This document shows, piece by piece, positions 38,683 to 47,743 of a DNA stretch of 64,000 nt. The DNA is taken from the NCBI GenBank assembly GCA_001304015.1, contig LJUY01000004.1, positions 58,461 to 122,460 of the forward strand, in the 5' to 3' direction. The notes below the pieces were generated by a model. The model saw nothing but the letters and a program-made list of their open reading frames with translations. It searched no databases and had not been told where the DNA came from. The stretch's first letter is position 1. The number at the start of each line of letters is the position of its first letter. The position numbers and the translations under genes were made by a program. Origin of the DNA: a candidate division Zixibacteria bacterium SM23_81 (GTDB lineage: Bacteria; SM23-81).

Positions 38683-40725
38683 TTACTTCACAAACGTCAT
38701 CTTAATCGTCTTTTCGAACTCACCGGCCTGCAAGGTGCAGAAATACACGCCGCTGGCCAGATCCTCGGCGTTCCAGCTGATGGTGTAGAAACTGGTCGTC
38801 TGGTCGGCATCAACCAATGTAGCCACCTCGGCTCCCTGAACGTTGTAGATCTTCACGGTAACGTGAACGTCCCGGGGAACGGCATAACTGATATTGGTGG
38901 CCGGATTGAAGGGATTGGGATAGTTCTGCCTTAGGACGAAATCGGTGGGCACGGCAGCGCTGGCCGCGGCCGAGACGATCGAGGTCCAGGTCGAACTGCC
39001 GTCCAGGTCGATCTGCTTCAGCTTGTAGTAGTAGGTCACCTCGTGCGTTACGTTCCGATCCACCCAGCGATAGGTGTGGGTTGTCTCAGTGGAGCCATGT
39101 CCGGGCAGCTCGCCGATCTTATCATACTGCCCATCTTCTCTATCGCCACGATGGATTTCCCACCTGTGGCAGTTGAGCTCCGATGCTGTGACCCAGTCGA
39201 GGATGATGCAGCCTTGATCGCCTATGGCCTCGAAGCTAGCTAGCACAACTGGAACGGGATAACCACTTAGATCGAATTTGGCCACGAAGACATCACTGCC
39301 ACCACCATGTGTCGCATCAAACGCTCCTGGTGTGGTGGGAAAATCGTCCGACTCCGTCCACCCAGTCACATAGACATTGCCCCAATCGTCTGTGGCGATG
39401 CCTTTGCCCCAATCATCGTAACTTCCCCCTAAAAAAGTGGCGTATACAAGAGTACTCCCAGTGGGATTTAGTTTGATCACGAATACATCTTCAGCCCCAT
39501 TGTGCTCTGTGTCAAAGGCTTCATCGGTGACTGGAAAACCGGCATCAACATGTCCCGTCACGTACGCGTTATTCTGGTTATCCAGGGCGATATCGATCGA
39601 GCGGTCGAAACCACTACCTCCCAAGAATGTTCCGTAGCTCAAACAACTACCTGAAGCATTCAGCTTTACCACGAAAACTTCGAACCAGCCATTGCTGGTG
39701 GGATCGTAAGCTCCCGATGTGGTCGGGAAATCCGAAGAGGACGTCAACCCGACCACGTAGGCACTGCCTGAATCGTCCACGGCAATACCCCTTGCCTTGT
39801 CTTGCACGCTTCCCCCCAGAAAGCTCGAATATTCAAGCGTACCTCCTGTTGCGCCAATTTTCGCCACTATAGCATCTCGTGCGCCGTCGTAGCTGTCATC
39901 AAAAGCCCCTGGCGTGGTGGGAAATTCGCTGGACTGGGTATTGCCTGCCACATAGGCGTTACCGGAATAGTCAACGGCGATGCATTCTCCATGATCGTCG
40001 CCGCCCGCTCCTAGAAAGGTGGAGTAGTCTAAAGCGTTGCCAGTTGTGTCGAATTTAGTAATGAATATGTCGATGATGCCGTTGAAAGAGGTATCATAAG
40101 CTCCAGGAGTAATCGGAAAATCGGGAGATTTGGTGATCCCGGTTACGTAAGCGCTGCCCCAGCAGTCTACAGCAATGCTCCGACCCTCGTCCTGATAGCC
40201 CCCTTCTAGATAAGTGGAGTAAATTAATCCACTTCCCGTGGCGTTTAGTTTCGTGACAAAGGCGTCGAACACGCCCCCAAAGGTATCGTCAAAGGCACCA
40301 GGAGTTGTGGGAAAGTCTCCTGAAGTGGTATATCCGGTCACATAGGCACAGCCGACGCTGTCTATGGCTATGTCAAAACCCCATTCGCTCGCACCGCCCC
40401 CCAGAAATGTGGAATAATCCAGAGTTGCCCCTGTTGGGTTAAACTTAAACACAAAGGTATCCCAACCGTTCCAGACGACATCGTAAGCTCCGGGCGTAGT
40501 GGGGAAAGCTCCTGACCGCGTTACCCCGGTCACATAGACGTTGCCCGCACAATCTATGTCGATAGCTTCACCTTCGTCGGTATTGGTGTCTCCTAGAAAG
40601 GTGCTCCAGACCAGATCGGTCTCATCGGCGATAGCCATGCCGCAGGACGACAGCAACAAGACCATGAGGATGAGTGGAAAAACTGCCACGCGCGAGCTCG
40701 TTTTGAGCCCTCCTTTCCGTGGCAC
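38683..40725 (-). CDS. SBBP (beta-propeller) repeat protein with C-terminal sorting domain (paralogue of 21284)
   Basis: Repeated 'YSTFLGGxxxxxGxxIAVDxxGxAYVTGxTxSxDFPTTPGAYDxxxxG' units; C-term 'LRQNYPNPFNPATNISYAVP...GVYFCTLQAGEFEKTIKMTFVK'. Confidence 0.9.
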   Translation of the reverse strand: MPRKGGLKTSSRVAVFPLILMVLLLSSCGMAIADETDLVWSTFLGDTNTDEGEAIDIDCAGNVYVTGVTRSGAFPTTPGAYDVVWNGWDTFVFKFNPTGATLDYSTFLGGGASEWGFDIAIDSVGCAYVTGYTTSGDFPTTPGAFDDTFGGVFDAFVTKLNATGSGLIYSTYLEGGYQDEGRSIAVDCWGSAYVTGITKSPDFPITPGAYDTSFNGIIDIFITKFDTTGNALDYSTFLGAGGDDHGECIAVDYSGNAYVAGNTQSSEFPTTPGAFDDSYDGARDAIVAKIGATGGTLEYSSFLGGSVQDKARGIAVDDSGSAYVVGLTSSSDFPTTSGAYDPTSNGWFEVFVVKLNASGSCLSYGTFLGGSGFDRSIDIALDNQNNAYVTGHVDAGFPVTDEAFDTEHNGAEDVFVIKLNPTGSTLVYATFLGGSYDDWGKGIATDDWGNVYVTGWTESDDFPTTPGAFDATHGGGSDVFVAKFDLSGYPVPVVLASFEAIGDQGCIILDWVTASELNCHRWEIHRGDREDGQYDKIGELPGHGSTETTHTYRWVDRNVTHEVTYYYKLKQIDLDGSSTWTSIVSAAASAAVPTDFVLRQNYPNPFNPATNISYAVPRDVHVTVKIYNVQGAEVATLVDADQTTSFYTISWNAEDLASGVYFCTLQAGEFEKTIKMTFVK

Positions 40726-40965
40726 AGGATTTTTTGTACAAATTTATTTAATCATATCGGGGCTTTTCTGTCAAGGTCTTTTTTTAATTTTTTAGAGGTG
40801 GCTGGCTAAGTCGTAACAGGATGTTGTCTGGATTTCTTCCCGGATGCGGCGAAGTTCTGGATCCATTTGACGACCAGATATCAGCCGCTGCGGCGTTTTG
40901 TTTGGTTAGGGTGTAGTTTATGGGGGAGCTGGGATACGACATGCGTGTTGCGTGAAACATCTCTC

Positions 40966-41003
40966 CTTGTCATTCTGAGGGCGCTTCAGCGCCCGAAGAA
41001 TCT
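40966..41003. repeat. Dispersed hairpin TTGTCATTCTGAG-N-GAAGAATCT family
   Basis: cttgtcattctgagggcgcttcagcgcccgaagaatct; related inverted copies at 16094-16203 (longer) and 17526-17564. Confidence 0.6.
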
Positions 41004-41166
41004 CAGCTTATATGTCATGAGACGCCCTCACAGAGATTGCTTCGCGGAGCCTGTTCCTTCATTGCATTCAGATATCGACCGTCGAGGCCGATAAACGATT
41101 CAAGAGCGTAGCCGGTACCGTCGGGTGACCTCACTCGACGATTCGTCAACATACTCACGCTATCCT

Positions 41167-41193
41167 GGATTCCCGCTTTCGCGGGAATGACAG
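41167..41193. repeat. REP-like palindrome GGATTCCCGCTTTCGCGGGAATGACAG
   Basis: Palindrome ATTCCCGC-TTTC-GCGGGAAT; related to the ends of the 8939 and 61661 elements. Confidence 0.65.
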
Positions 41194-41440
41194 TGGAGGC
41201 AAACTGATGAGGGCGAGCACTGAAGTGCTAATTAAGGTTGCGACAAGGTGGAAATAAAATATCCCATCCACAAGTTGATCGGTGCTGGATAGAGCGATCC
41301 AATGCCAACAAATAAGAACTGCCATCCAGCTCAACTTGTTTAATCTGGGGTAGGGTGGAGCCACTTGACCCCTTGAATCCTCGGCCCCTTGAACCCTATC
41401 CTTTCAGACTTCGCAATTGTGTTATAAAGGGGGAAGCCAA

Positions 41441-42394
41441 TTAAAACAAAGACAACTGCTTCTCCGGCAGATGCCGAGCATCGAAGCCCAGATCTCGCAG
41501 GCGGGCGGCGAATTGGGGAAATCCATGAACAGTAAATATCTTGCGGGGATTAGCCTGGTGGACATACTCCACCAGCTCGTTGAAATCAGCATGATCCGAG
41601 AGGGGCAGCACCAGGTCCACACCCAGGGCGAAGCGACGGTCAGGGTCCAAACCCCAGCCGGTGAGATAGGCCGTTCTGCAACGGCCCAGGTCGGCCTGGA
41701 GCTGCTGGCGGTTCATATGAGTGGGTGCCACTACCACTTTTCCTTCTAAATCCGTGCCGGGATACTTCTGGTAGGGCTCGAACTCCACCCCCAGCTTCTC
41801 GTAAATCCTGGCTACCTGGTAGATGGCGTCGTGCACCACGGCTTTATATCCGGCGTCCCCGACGATCTTCAAAGCCTCCTGGCCCTTGCCCAGCGTGTAT
41901 CCCAACACCACGGGAGTCAAGCCCTCGGAGAGGGTCTTCTTGATGAAGAGAATTAGGCGCTCTTTAGTCTTCTCTCGGGGTGGAAAGAGATAATGAGGCA
42001 GCCCGAAAGTGCACTCCATCACCAGGATATCACAGGATTTCACCTCGGCGGGCTGAGCACAGACCCCGGGACGGAGCTTGAAATCTCCGGTGTACACCAG
42101 ACGCTGCTCTCCCTCGACAAGGATCTGGGCTGAGCCCAGGATGTGACCCGCTGGGAAAAGGGTCACCTGATGATCTTTGATGTTCAGGGGCTGGTTGTAC
42201 TCGGCGGGCTTGCCTTGGGTTTTGCCCCGGCGATATTCCAGGAGGGTCAGGGTTTCCGGTGTGGCCAGGACGCGGCGATGGCGGGTGGCGTGGTCTGTAT
42301 GGGCATGGGACACGAAAGAAAAATCCTTCACTCGCCGGGCGTCAAGCCAGAGATCAAGGTCTGGCACGTAAAGGCCATTATTATATTCGATCAT
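41441..42394 (-). CDS. MBL-fold/beta-CASP-type exonuclease-like protein
   Basis: 'FVSHAHTDHATRH', 'LFPAGHILGSAQILVEGEQRLVYTGDFKLRPGVCAQPAEVKSCDILVMECTFG', 'PLSDHADFNELVEYV'. Confidence 0.88.
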   Translation of the reverse strand: MIEYNNGLYVPDLDLWLDARRVKDFSFVSHAHTDHATRHRRVLATPETLTLLEYRRGKTQGKPAEYNQPLNIKDHQVTLFPAGHILGSAQILVEGEQRLVYTGDFKLRPGVCAQPAEVKSCDILVMECTFGLPHYLFPPREKTKERLILFIKKTLSEGLTPVVLGYTLGKGQEALKIVGDAGYKAVVHDAIYQVARIYEKLGVEFEPYQKYPGTDLEGKVVVAPTHMNRQQLQADLGRCRTAYLTGWGLDPDRRFALGVDLVLPLSDHADFNELVEYVHQANPRKIFTVHGFPQFAARLRDLGFDARHLPEKQLSLF

Positions 42395-42611
42395 CTGAGA
42401 AAAACCTCTTCTTCTTCATCCGGAGAGGTCAGGATTTCACTATGAGCTAAGGCAATACAACGTCTCGAGCCAAACACCCAATCTAATCAGGGAACTTGGC
42501 CAAAAAGAAGGGGCGAAAAGAAAATCCGCCCCTTTCGTTTCAAACAGGGGGCTGAAGGCGGCTTTAAGTCACCCTCGCCACTTCGCTGCCTCCTCGGCAA
42601 GGCCCCTTTAC

Positions 42612-42989
42612 CTATCTCGTTGCTTCCAGAGCATCGGTCATATCCGCCACAGAGAGAACCAAGATGGCCTTCTTAGACTCGGTATGGGCTGCCGTGTAGG
42701 CATAGCGGATGTTAACGCCCTGATTGGCGAGTTTTGTGGTTACAGCGGATGCTGAGCCCGGCATGTGGTCTAACTCGAAGGCCAGGACATCTTCGATGGC
42801 GTTATAAATGCCAATCTCGTCCAGAACCGAGCTGGCCTTCTCGGGGTCATCCACCAGCATTCTGACCACTTCGCGAGTGGCCATCATTCCGTTGATGTTG
42901 ATCTTCGCCTCTCCCAAGGCAGAGCAGAGACGATCCAAAGCCCCGATTTTGCCCTTGACAACGACATTGAGCTGCTTAACTTTGGGCAT
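42612..42989 (-). CDS. Tandem ACT-domain protein
   Basis: Two ~60-aa ACT-like units: 'KQLNVVVKGKIGALDRLCSALGEAKININGMMA' and 'LAFELDHMPGSASAVTTKLANQGVNIRYAYTAA'. Confidence 0.88.
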   Translation of the reverse strand: MPKVKQLNVVVKGKIGALDRLCSALGEAKININGMMATREVVRMLVDDPEKASSVLDEIGIYNAIEDVLAFELDHMPGSASAVTTKLANQGVNIRYAYTAAHTESKKAILVLSVADMTDALEATR

Positions 42990-43516
42990 ATAGAATCCTC
43001 CTTAAAAAAGGTAGTTTTTCGTAAAATTGACCATTTTTTCAGGAGTTATCAAGTACCAATTTCTCTCTAGATTAGCACATCTTGAGGCCGTTGTCAACCC
43101 CTTTTTTCGCAAAGAGGGCTTTTTTTTGGTTGCCACACTTCCCATTGGGTCACAAACGGAAGCTTAAACCGGTGGTGTACCTGCGCCTTGGCATAGCATA
43201 CAGCCCACAGTTCTGTCCGGTAATTTATTTGTAATTAGTGAGTTATCATATAGTCACGCTGGACATATAAGATCAATTAAATCTTTCGTTAAGGTGATAT
43301 TAATGGAGAAAAAAGAAGGGAGATTTTGGCAGAATTGAGATTCTGATGCCAAACGGCTCCCTGCGAGAAAAGAATATCTTACGATATATTTAGCGTTGAC
43401 TCAAAGGCAGGATGAATTCAGGCCGGCAAAAGCGCAAAGCTTGCCGGTTACCCAATTAGGCTCTATGGCTATTCAGCTTTCAAAACCGATGCTTCCAGAG
43501 GGCAAGAATCTGAGCA

Positions 43517-44923
43517 TCAGGCGTGCTGGATTGCTGTGTGGTTGGAGATCTCAGAATTCGTGGTGCAGAGATCTTTTATCGAGAGCTTGTGGACGTCGTC
43601 ATTACCGGTGAGCCTGGCGAAACTCTTGAGCTCCTCCGTGGAGATCTTGAGGAAATTCTCCAGCCGTTTGGCGGCTTTTTCTACGTCCAGCTTCGCTCTC
43701 AGCTCGGGATCCTGGGTCGTGATCCCTGTCGGACACTTGCCGGTATTGCAGATCCTGTACTGCTGGCAACCCAGCGCCATGAGCGCAGAGGTTCCGATAG
43801 CAACTGCATCGGCTCCCATGGCCAGTGCCTTGGCGAAATCCGGTGAGATCCGCAACCCCCCCGTGATGACCAGAGACACGTCTTTGGAGTCCTTTATATC
43901 GAGGAACTTTCTGGCCCGGTACAGGGCGAAGACCGAGGGAATGGACGTGGCGGCCTTGATGAATTTGGGCGCGGCCCCTGTAGCTCCAGCACGACCGTCG
44001 ATGGTGATGAAATCCGGCTCCGCATATAAAGCCACTTCAAGATCCGCCTCTATATTTCCTGCCGCCAGCTTCACTCCGATGGGTTTACCACCTGAGGTTT
44101 TCCGGAGCTCGGCGACCTTCTTCTTGAGATCGTCGCTGCTGAGGATATCATCGAAGTGAGAGGGGCTGATGATGTCGGCACCTTCGTCAAAGCCTCTAAT
44201 GGCAGCTATTTCCCCGGTCACCTTTTTCCCAGGAAGATGACCGCCCATGCCCGGCTTCACCGATTGTCCGATTTTGATCTCGATGGCGTCGACCTTTTTC
44301 AGGTTCTCCTCAGTGACGCTGTATTGGTTGGGCACATATTCAAATATGTACCGGTAAGCGTTTTCCAGGGATTCGGGCAAAATGCCGCCTTCCCCAGAAC
44401 ACATGGCGGTTTTAGCGGCGCTGCTTCCCTTGGCCAGGGCGATCTTGGCCTCTCTGGAAAGAGCCCCAAAGGACATGTGCGTCACATATATCGGCGTGCC
44501 GATGATCATTGGCTGTTTAGCGCCAGGTCCTATCACAGTCTCTGAGTTTACAGGCTCACCACGGTTCAGAGGTATTGTCGCCAGCTGAGCCCCTTTGATG
44601 AGTATTTCATCCCATGAAAAGCTAGGGGCTTTCGTCCTCATGGGCTCTATGATGGACTCCCCGGTCTCGGCCATCTGGTGTATATCCGCCATATGGGTCT
44701 CCGTCTCCGAAATCCGCGGGAGCTCCCCGGCAAAACCGGTCGTTTCCTGCGAGAGCCCGCCGGAAATGTCTACCATAGTGGCTGTTTCATCGGCGCGCTG
44801 AAAAAACGATTTACCGGACTCACAGACATGGCAAGCCCAGCCGGCGGAAAGCTCATCCCACTTCTTGCCCTCTTTCTCCTCGTCGAAAATCGTGTCGCAG
44901 ACTGAACATCGGTAGATAGCCAT
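43517..44923 (-). CDS. Rubredoxin-like domain fused to glutamate-synthase-related FMN-binding domain
   Basis: N-term 'YRCSVCDTIFDEEKEGKKWDELSAGWACHVCESGKSFF'; 'SFGALSREAKIALAKGSSAAKTAMCSGEGG', 'IKIGQSVKPGMGGHLPGKKV', 'CNTGKCPTGITTQDPELRAKLDVEKAAKRLENF'. Confidence 0.88.
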   Translation of the reverse strand: MAIYRCSVCDTIFDEEKEGKKWDELSAGWACHVCESGKSFFQRADETATMVDISGGLSQETTGFAGELPRISETETHMADIHQMAETGESIIEPMRTKAPSFSWDEILIKGAQLATIPLNRGEPVNSETVIGPGAKQPMIIGTPIYVTHMSFGALSREAKIALAKGSSAAKTAMCSGEGGILPESLENAYRYIFEYVPNQYSVTEENLKKVDAIEIKIGQSVKPGMGGHLPGKKVTGEIAAIRGFDEGADIISPSHFDDILSSDDLKKKVAELRKTSGGKPIGVKLAAGNIEADLEVALYAEPDFITIDGRAGATGAAPKFIKAATSIPSVFALYRARKFLDIKDSKDVSLVITGGLRISPDFAKALAMGADAVAIGTSALMALGCQQYRICNTGKCPTGITTQDPELRAKLDVEKAAKRLENFLKISTEELKSFARLTGNDDVHKLSIKDLCTTNSEISNHTAIQHA

Positions 44924-45254
44924 ATGGTGCCTCCTCTAGCCTGAGTTATTCGTGAGATTCGATATTCGTGAATCGTTGATCGTGAATCGAGATTCGAGAC
45001 CAGAGACTCGTGAAGAATGCCTACTGTCTGGTTCTCACTGCCCACTTGGCGGCTGTGAGTAGGGGATTACCATTGCCAATTGCTATTCTGATTTTGACGA
45101 ATCACGAGTCTCGAGTCTCGATTCTCCTTACCAGCTTAGCAGCCGCCAAACGAATCACGACTCATTTATCCTTGAGGGGATTCTGCTCCTTCGGCCCTGT
45201 CCGCAGAGGCAGGAGTCACTTTGGGGCAGAAAGCAACTTTATGAATAGATCGGG

Positions 45255-45776
45255 CTAGAAATCGAGGCTTGCCGGCTCGTAATATTCCCGGGGATGCTTA
45301 CAGGACGGGCATTTCGGGGGCGGCTCAGTGCCCTGGTAGGTAAAGCCGCACACGCTGCATTTCCATTTGATGGGTTGTTCTCTCTTGAAGACCGTTCCAT
45401 TCTCCACCATTTCCAAAAGCTTCTTATAACGATCCCGATGGTGCTGTTCTATTTTCCCGATCTGCTTAAACAGGATGGCAGCCTCGGCGCTCCCCTCCTC
45501 TTCAGCCTCTTTGGCAAAGGTGGGATACATATCCACCGTTTCGTAATGCTCGCCGCCAATGGCTTCTTTCAGATTGGCTGCCGTATCGCCAAGGCCCTTG
45601 AGGAGTTTGAAATGATCTTTGGCATGCTGCTTTTCATTATCGGCAGCTTCCTGGAAGATCTTGGCGATGTAATGGTAACCTTCTTCTCTAGCTACCTGGG
45701 CGAAGAATGTGTACTTGTTTCTCGCCTGGGACTCACCGGCGAAGGCCGCCTTCAGATTTTCTTCGGTCTTGGCCAT
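45255..45776 (-). CDS. Rubrerythrin
   Basis: 'TEENLKAAFAGESQARNKYTFFAQVAREEGY...IAKIFQEAADNEKQHAKDHFKLL' diiron motifs and C-terminal rubredoxin 'KWKCSVCGFTYQGTEPPPKCPSCKHPREYYEP'. Confidence 0.95.
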   Translation of the reverse strand: MAKTEENLKAAFAGESQARNKYTFFAQVAREEGYHYIAKIFQEAADNEKQHAKDHFKLLKGLGDTAANLKEAIGGEHYETVDMYPTFAKEAEEEGSAEAAILFKQIGKIEQHHRDRYKKLLEMVENGTVFKREQPIKWKCSVCGFTYQGTEPPPKCPSCKHPREYYEPASLDF

Positions 45777-45827
45777 CAGTGACCTCCTTCTAATTGGGGT
45801 GACCGTTATGGATGAACGATTTGTGAG

Positions 45828-46280
45828 CTATAAGCGCGATTGCTTTGTTCTACATGTATCGCATATTCCTTCCAGCACAACTCTTTTGTTAAGGACGGTG
45901 AATTTTTCTTCCAGGTCTCTCGGAATTTCCAGGTTATCATAATCGTCACTGAAAAAGTCTGTTATTGTACCACACCTCCTGCAGTGAAAGTGATGATGGC
46001 TGCTCATATTCGGGTCAAAACGTCTTGGCTCGCCGCGCCCTTCAACGATGCCAACGACGCCAATTTTAGAGAAAGTGAGGAGCGTTCTATTGACGGTGTC
46101 GTAAGAGATACTTGGAAATTCCCTTTTGATACTCTGGAAAACGCCGTCGGCAGACGGATGCTCTTTGGACTCGGAAAGCAGCACGTAAATAGCCAAACGC
46201 TGAGGTGTTACCCGGAGATGGTGCTCCCTGCATGTGACCATGAAGAAATCGAGAAGCTCTCTATCAGACTCTTTTCGCAT
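45828..46280 (-). CDS. Fur-family regulator, PerR-like
   Basis: 'LRVTPQRLAIYVLLSESKEHPSADGVFQSIKREFPSISYDTVNRTLLTF', 'HHHFHCRRCGTITDFF', 'CDTC'. The Asp in CGTITDF lies where PerR has Asp and Fur usually has Glu. Divides from rubrerythrin by ~50 bp, same strand. Confidence 0.9.
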   Translation of the reverse strand: MRKESDRELLDFFMVTCREHHLRVTPQRLAIYVLLSESKEHPSADGVFQSIKREFPSISYDTVNRTLLTFSKIGVVGIVEGRGEPRRFDPNMSSHHHFHCRRCGTITDFFSDDYDNLEIPRDLEEKFTVLNKRVVLEGICDTCRTKQSRL

Positions 46281-46315
46281 ATTATTATTATATAGTAATA
46301 ATTCTTATTTGTCAA
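46281..46315 (-). promoter_or_regulatory. sigma70 promoter with -10 inside an imperfect 22-bp palindrome (candidate autoregulatory operator)
   Basis: Minus strand: TTGACA (46315-46310), 17-bp spacer, TATAAT (46292-46287). Palindrome ATTATTATTATATAGTAATAAT at 46281-46302 with one mismatched pair. Confidence 0.75.
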
Positions 46316-46446
46316 TGATTTTTTCCTCTGTCGGCTCACAGAGCCAATATTCGAATTGAAACGGTCGAGAGCTTTTGGAAAAAACCCTTGACTCTTCCAC
46401 ATCGATTTTATAGAATGAAAGCGGATATGAACGTTTTTCTTCCCGA

Positions 46447-47718
46447 GTGGCTGAGGAAATGTCCACAATGAGTGCGAATTTCTGGAAAATGGCACCGAAA
46501 CTCTTATTGGTGCTTCTATCAGGGCTATTCTTTCGGTGTTCGGACAATCCGGTTTCGGCTCCAAGGAATTCTTTTTCGTTAACCACTGCAGAAAAGGTAC
46601 TTATCGAATCGGATAACAAGTTTGGACTCAAGCTGTTCCAGAAAATCGCCCAGGCTGAGGGGCATAAAAACGTCTTCATCTCCCCCTTGAGCATTGCCAT
46701 GTCTTTAGGGATGGCGTACAACGGTGCCGAGGGAGGCACAGCAGTGGCGATGCAGGAGGTTCTGGAACTCTCAGGCTTGAGCATCGAAGAGGTCAATATA
46801 TCCTACAAGCGTTTGATGAACGCCTTGACAGAACTCGATCCCTCGGTTCAATTTCAAGTCGCCAACTCTCTCTGGTACCGGGGGGACTTCCAGCAGCCGA
46901 GAACAGGTTTCCTCAACGTTTGTGTTGAGTATTTCAACGCCCTGGTGACCGGATTGAATTTCAACGATCCAAACGCGGCGTCCATTATTAACACATGGGT
47001 TGAGGAGAGCACCGATGGCAGGATCGAGGAAATCGTTGACAACCCCATTAACCCCCGCTATGTGATGGTTTTGATCAATGCCATCTATTTCAATGGCGAA
47101 TGGACATATAAGTTTGACGAAGATCTGACATTTGATGATTGGTTTTACCTGCCAGACGGCTCTCAAACGGCCTGCTCCATGATGCAACAGCGCGGATCGT
47201 TCGAGTACTACTTTCATGAGGACTTCAAAGTCTTAGACTTGCCTTACGGCGACGGTGCCTTCAGAATGACCATCTTCCTTCCGGCTCGCACAGTCGGTCT
47301 CGATTCGTTGATGGCACAATTTGGACTCGAAAACTTCGACCAAGAGCTGATGCGCTATTGGCTAAGCAGTTTTTCGCGCGATTCGTTGGATATCTTCATT
47401 CCCAAGTTTACTCTTGAATACGAGTCGGGATTGAAGGACATATTGGCGACATTGGGAATGGGTGTCGCCTTCACAGAGATGGCTGACTTCACCAAGATGT
47501 ATGCCGATGGCGGGGTGTGGATTGATCAGGTGAAACACAAGGCATTTGTGGAGGTAAACGAAGAGGGCACCGAGGCTGCTGCTGCCACCTCCACCATCGT
47601 AACCAGCGGCATGGACGGTGTCTTTTGGGCTGACCATCCCTTCCTGTTTATGATCCGCGAAAACCACTCCCAGACGATCCTGTTCATGGGAAAGGTCGTG
47701 GATCCAACTGGTGGGTAA
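46447..47718 (+). CDS. Serpin 1 (exported, putative lipoprotein)
   Basis: Serpin fold motifs 'NVFISPLSIAMSLGMAYNGAEGGTAVAM', 'INAIYFNGEWTYKFD', hinge 'NEEGTEAAAATSTIVTSG', 'DHPFLFMIRENHSQTILFMGKVVDP'. Confidence 0.93.
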   Translation: MAEEMSTMSANFWKMAPKLLLVLLSGLFFRCSDNPVSAPRNSFSLTTAEKVLIESDNKFGLKLFQKIAQAEGHKNVFISPLSIAMSLGMAYNGAEGGTAVAMQEVLELSGLSIEEVNISYKRLMNALTELDPSVQFQVANSLWYRGDFQQPRTGFLNVCVEYFNALVTGLNFNDPNAASIINTWVEESTDGRIEEIVDNPINPRYVMVLINAIYFNGEWTYKFDEDLTFDDWFYLPDGSQTACSMMQQRGSFEYYFHEDFKVLDLPYGDGAFRMTIFLPARTVGLDSLMAQFGLENFDQELMRYWLSSFSRDSLDIFIPKFTLEYESGLKDILATLGMGVAFTEMADFTKMYADGGVWIDQVKHKAFVEVNEEGTEAAAATSTIVTSGMDGVFWADHPFLFMIRENHSQTILFMGKVVDPTGG

Positions 47719-47743
47719 AGATTGCCTTCAGGAGGTGATCAAG

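Noticed and set aside
43395-43490. Annotating the CGCAAAGC-containing hairpin as a c-di-GMP-I riboswitch
   Set aside because: Only partial motif resemblance and no downstream plus-strand gene; kept only as a low-confidence orphan-RNA observation.
44935-45170. ATTCGTGATTCGAGACTCG reiterations upstream of the rubredoxin-GltS gene as a CRISPR or operator array
   Set aside because: No regular repeat-spacer structure; short drifting words in both orientations, consistent with the same intergenic junk-repeat class.
46501-46560. Calling serpin N-termini definite lipoproteins
   Set aside because: The residues before Cys (FFRC, FLQC) are not a canonical lipobox; described as putative only.
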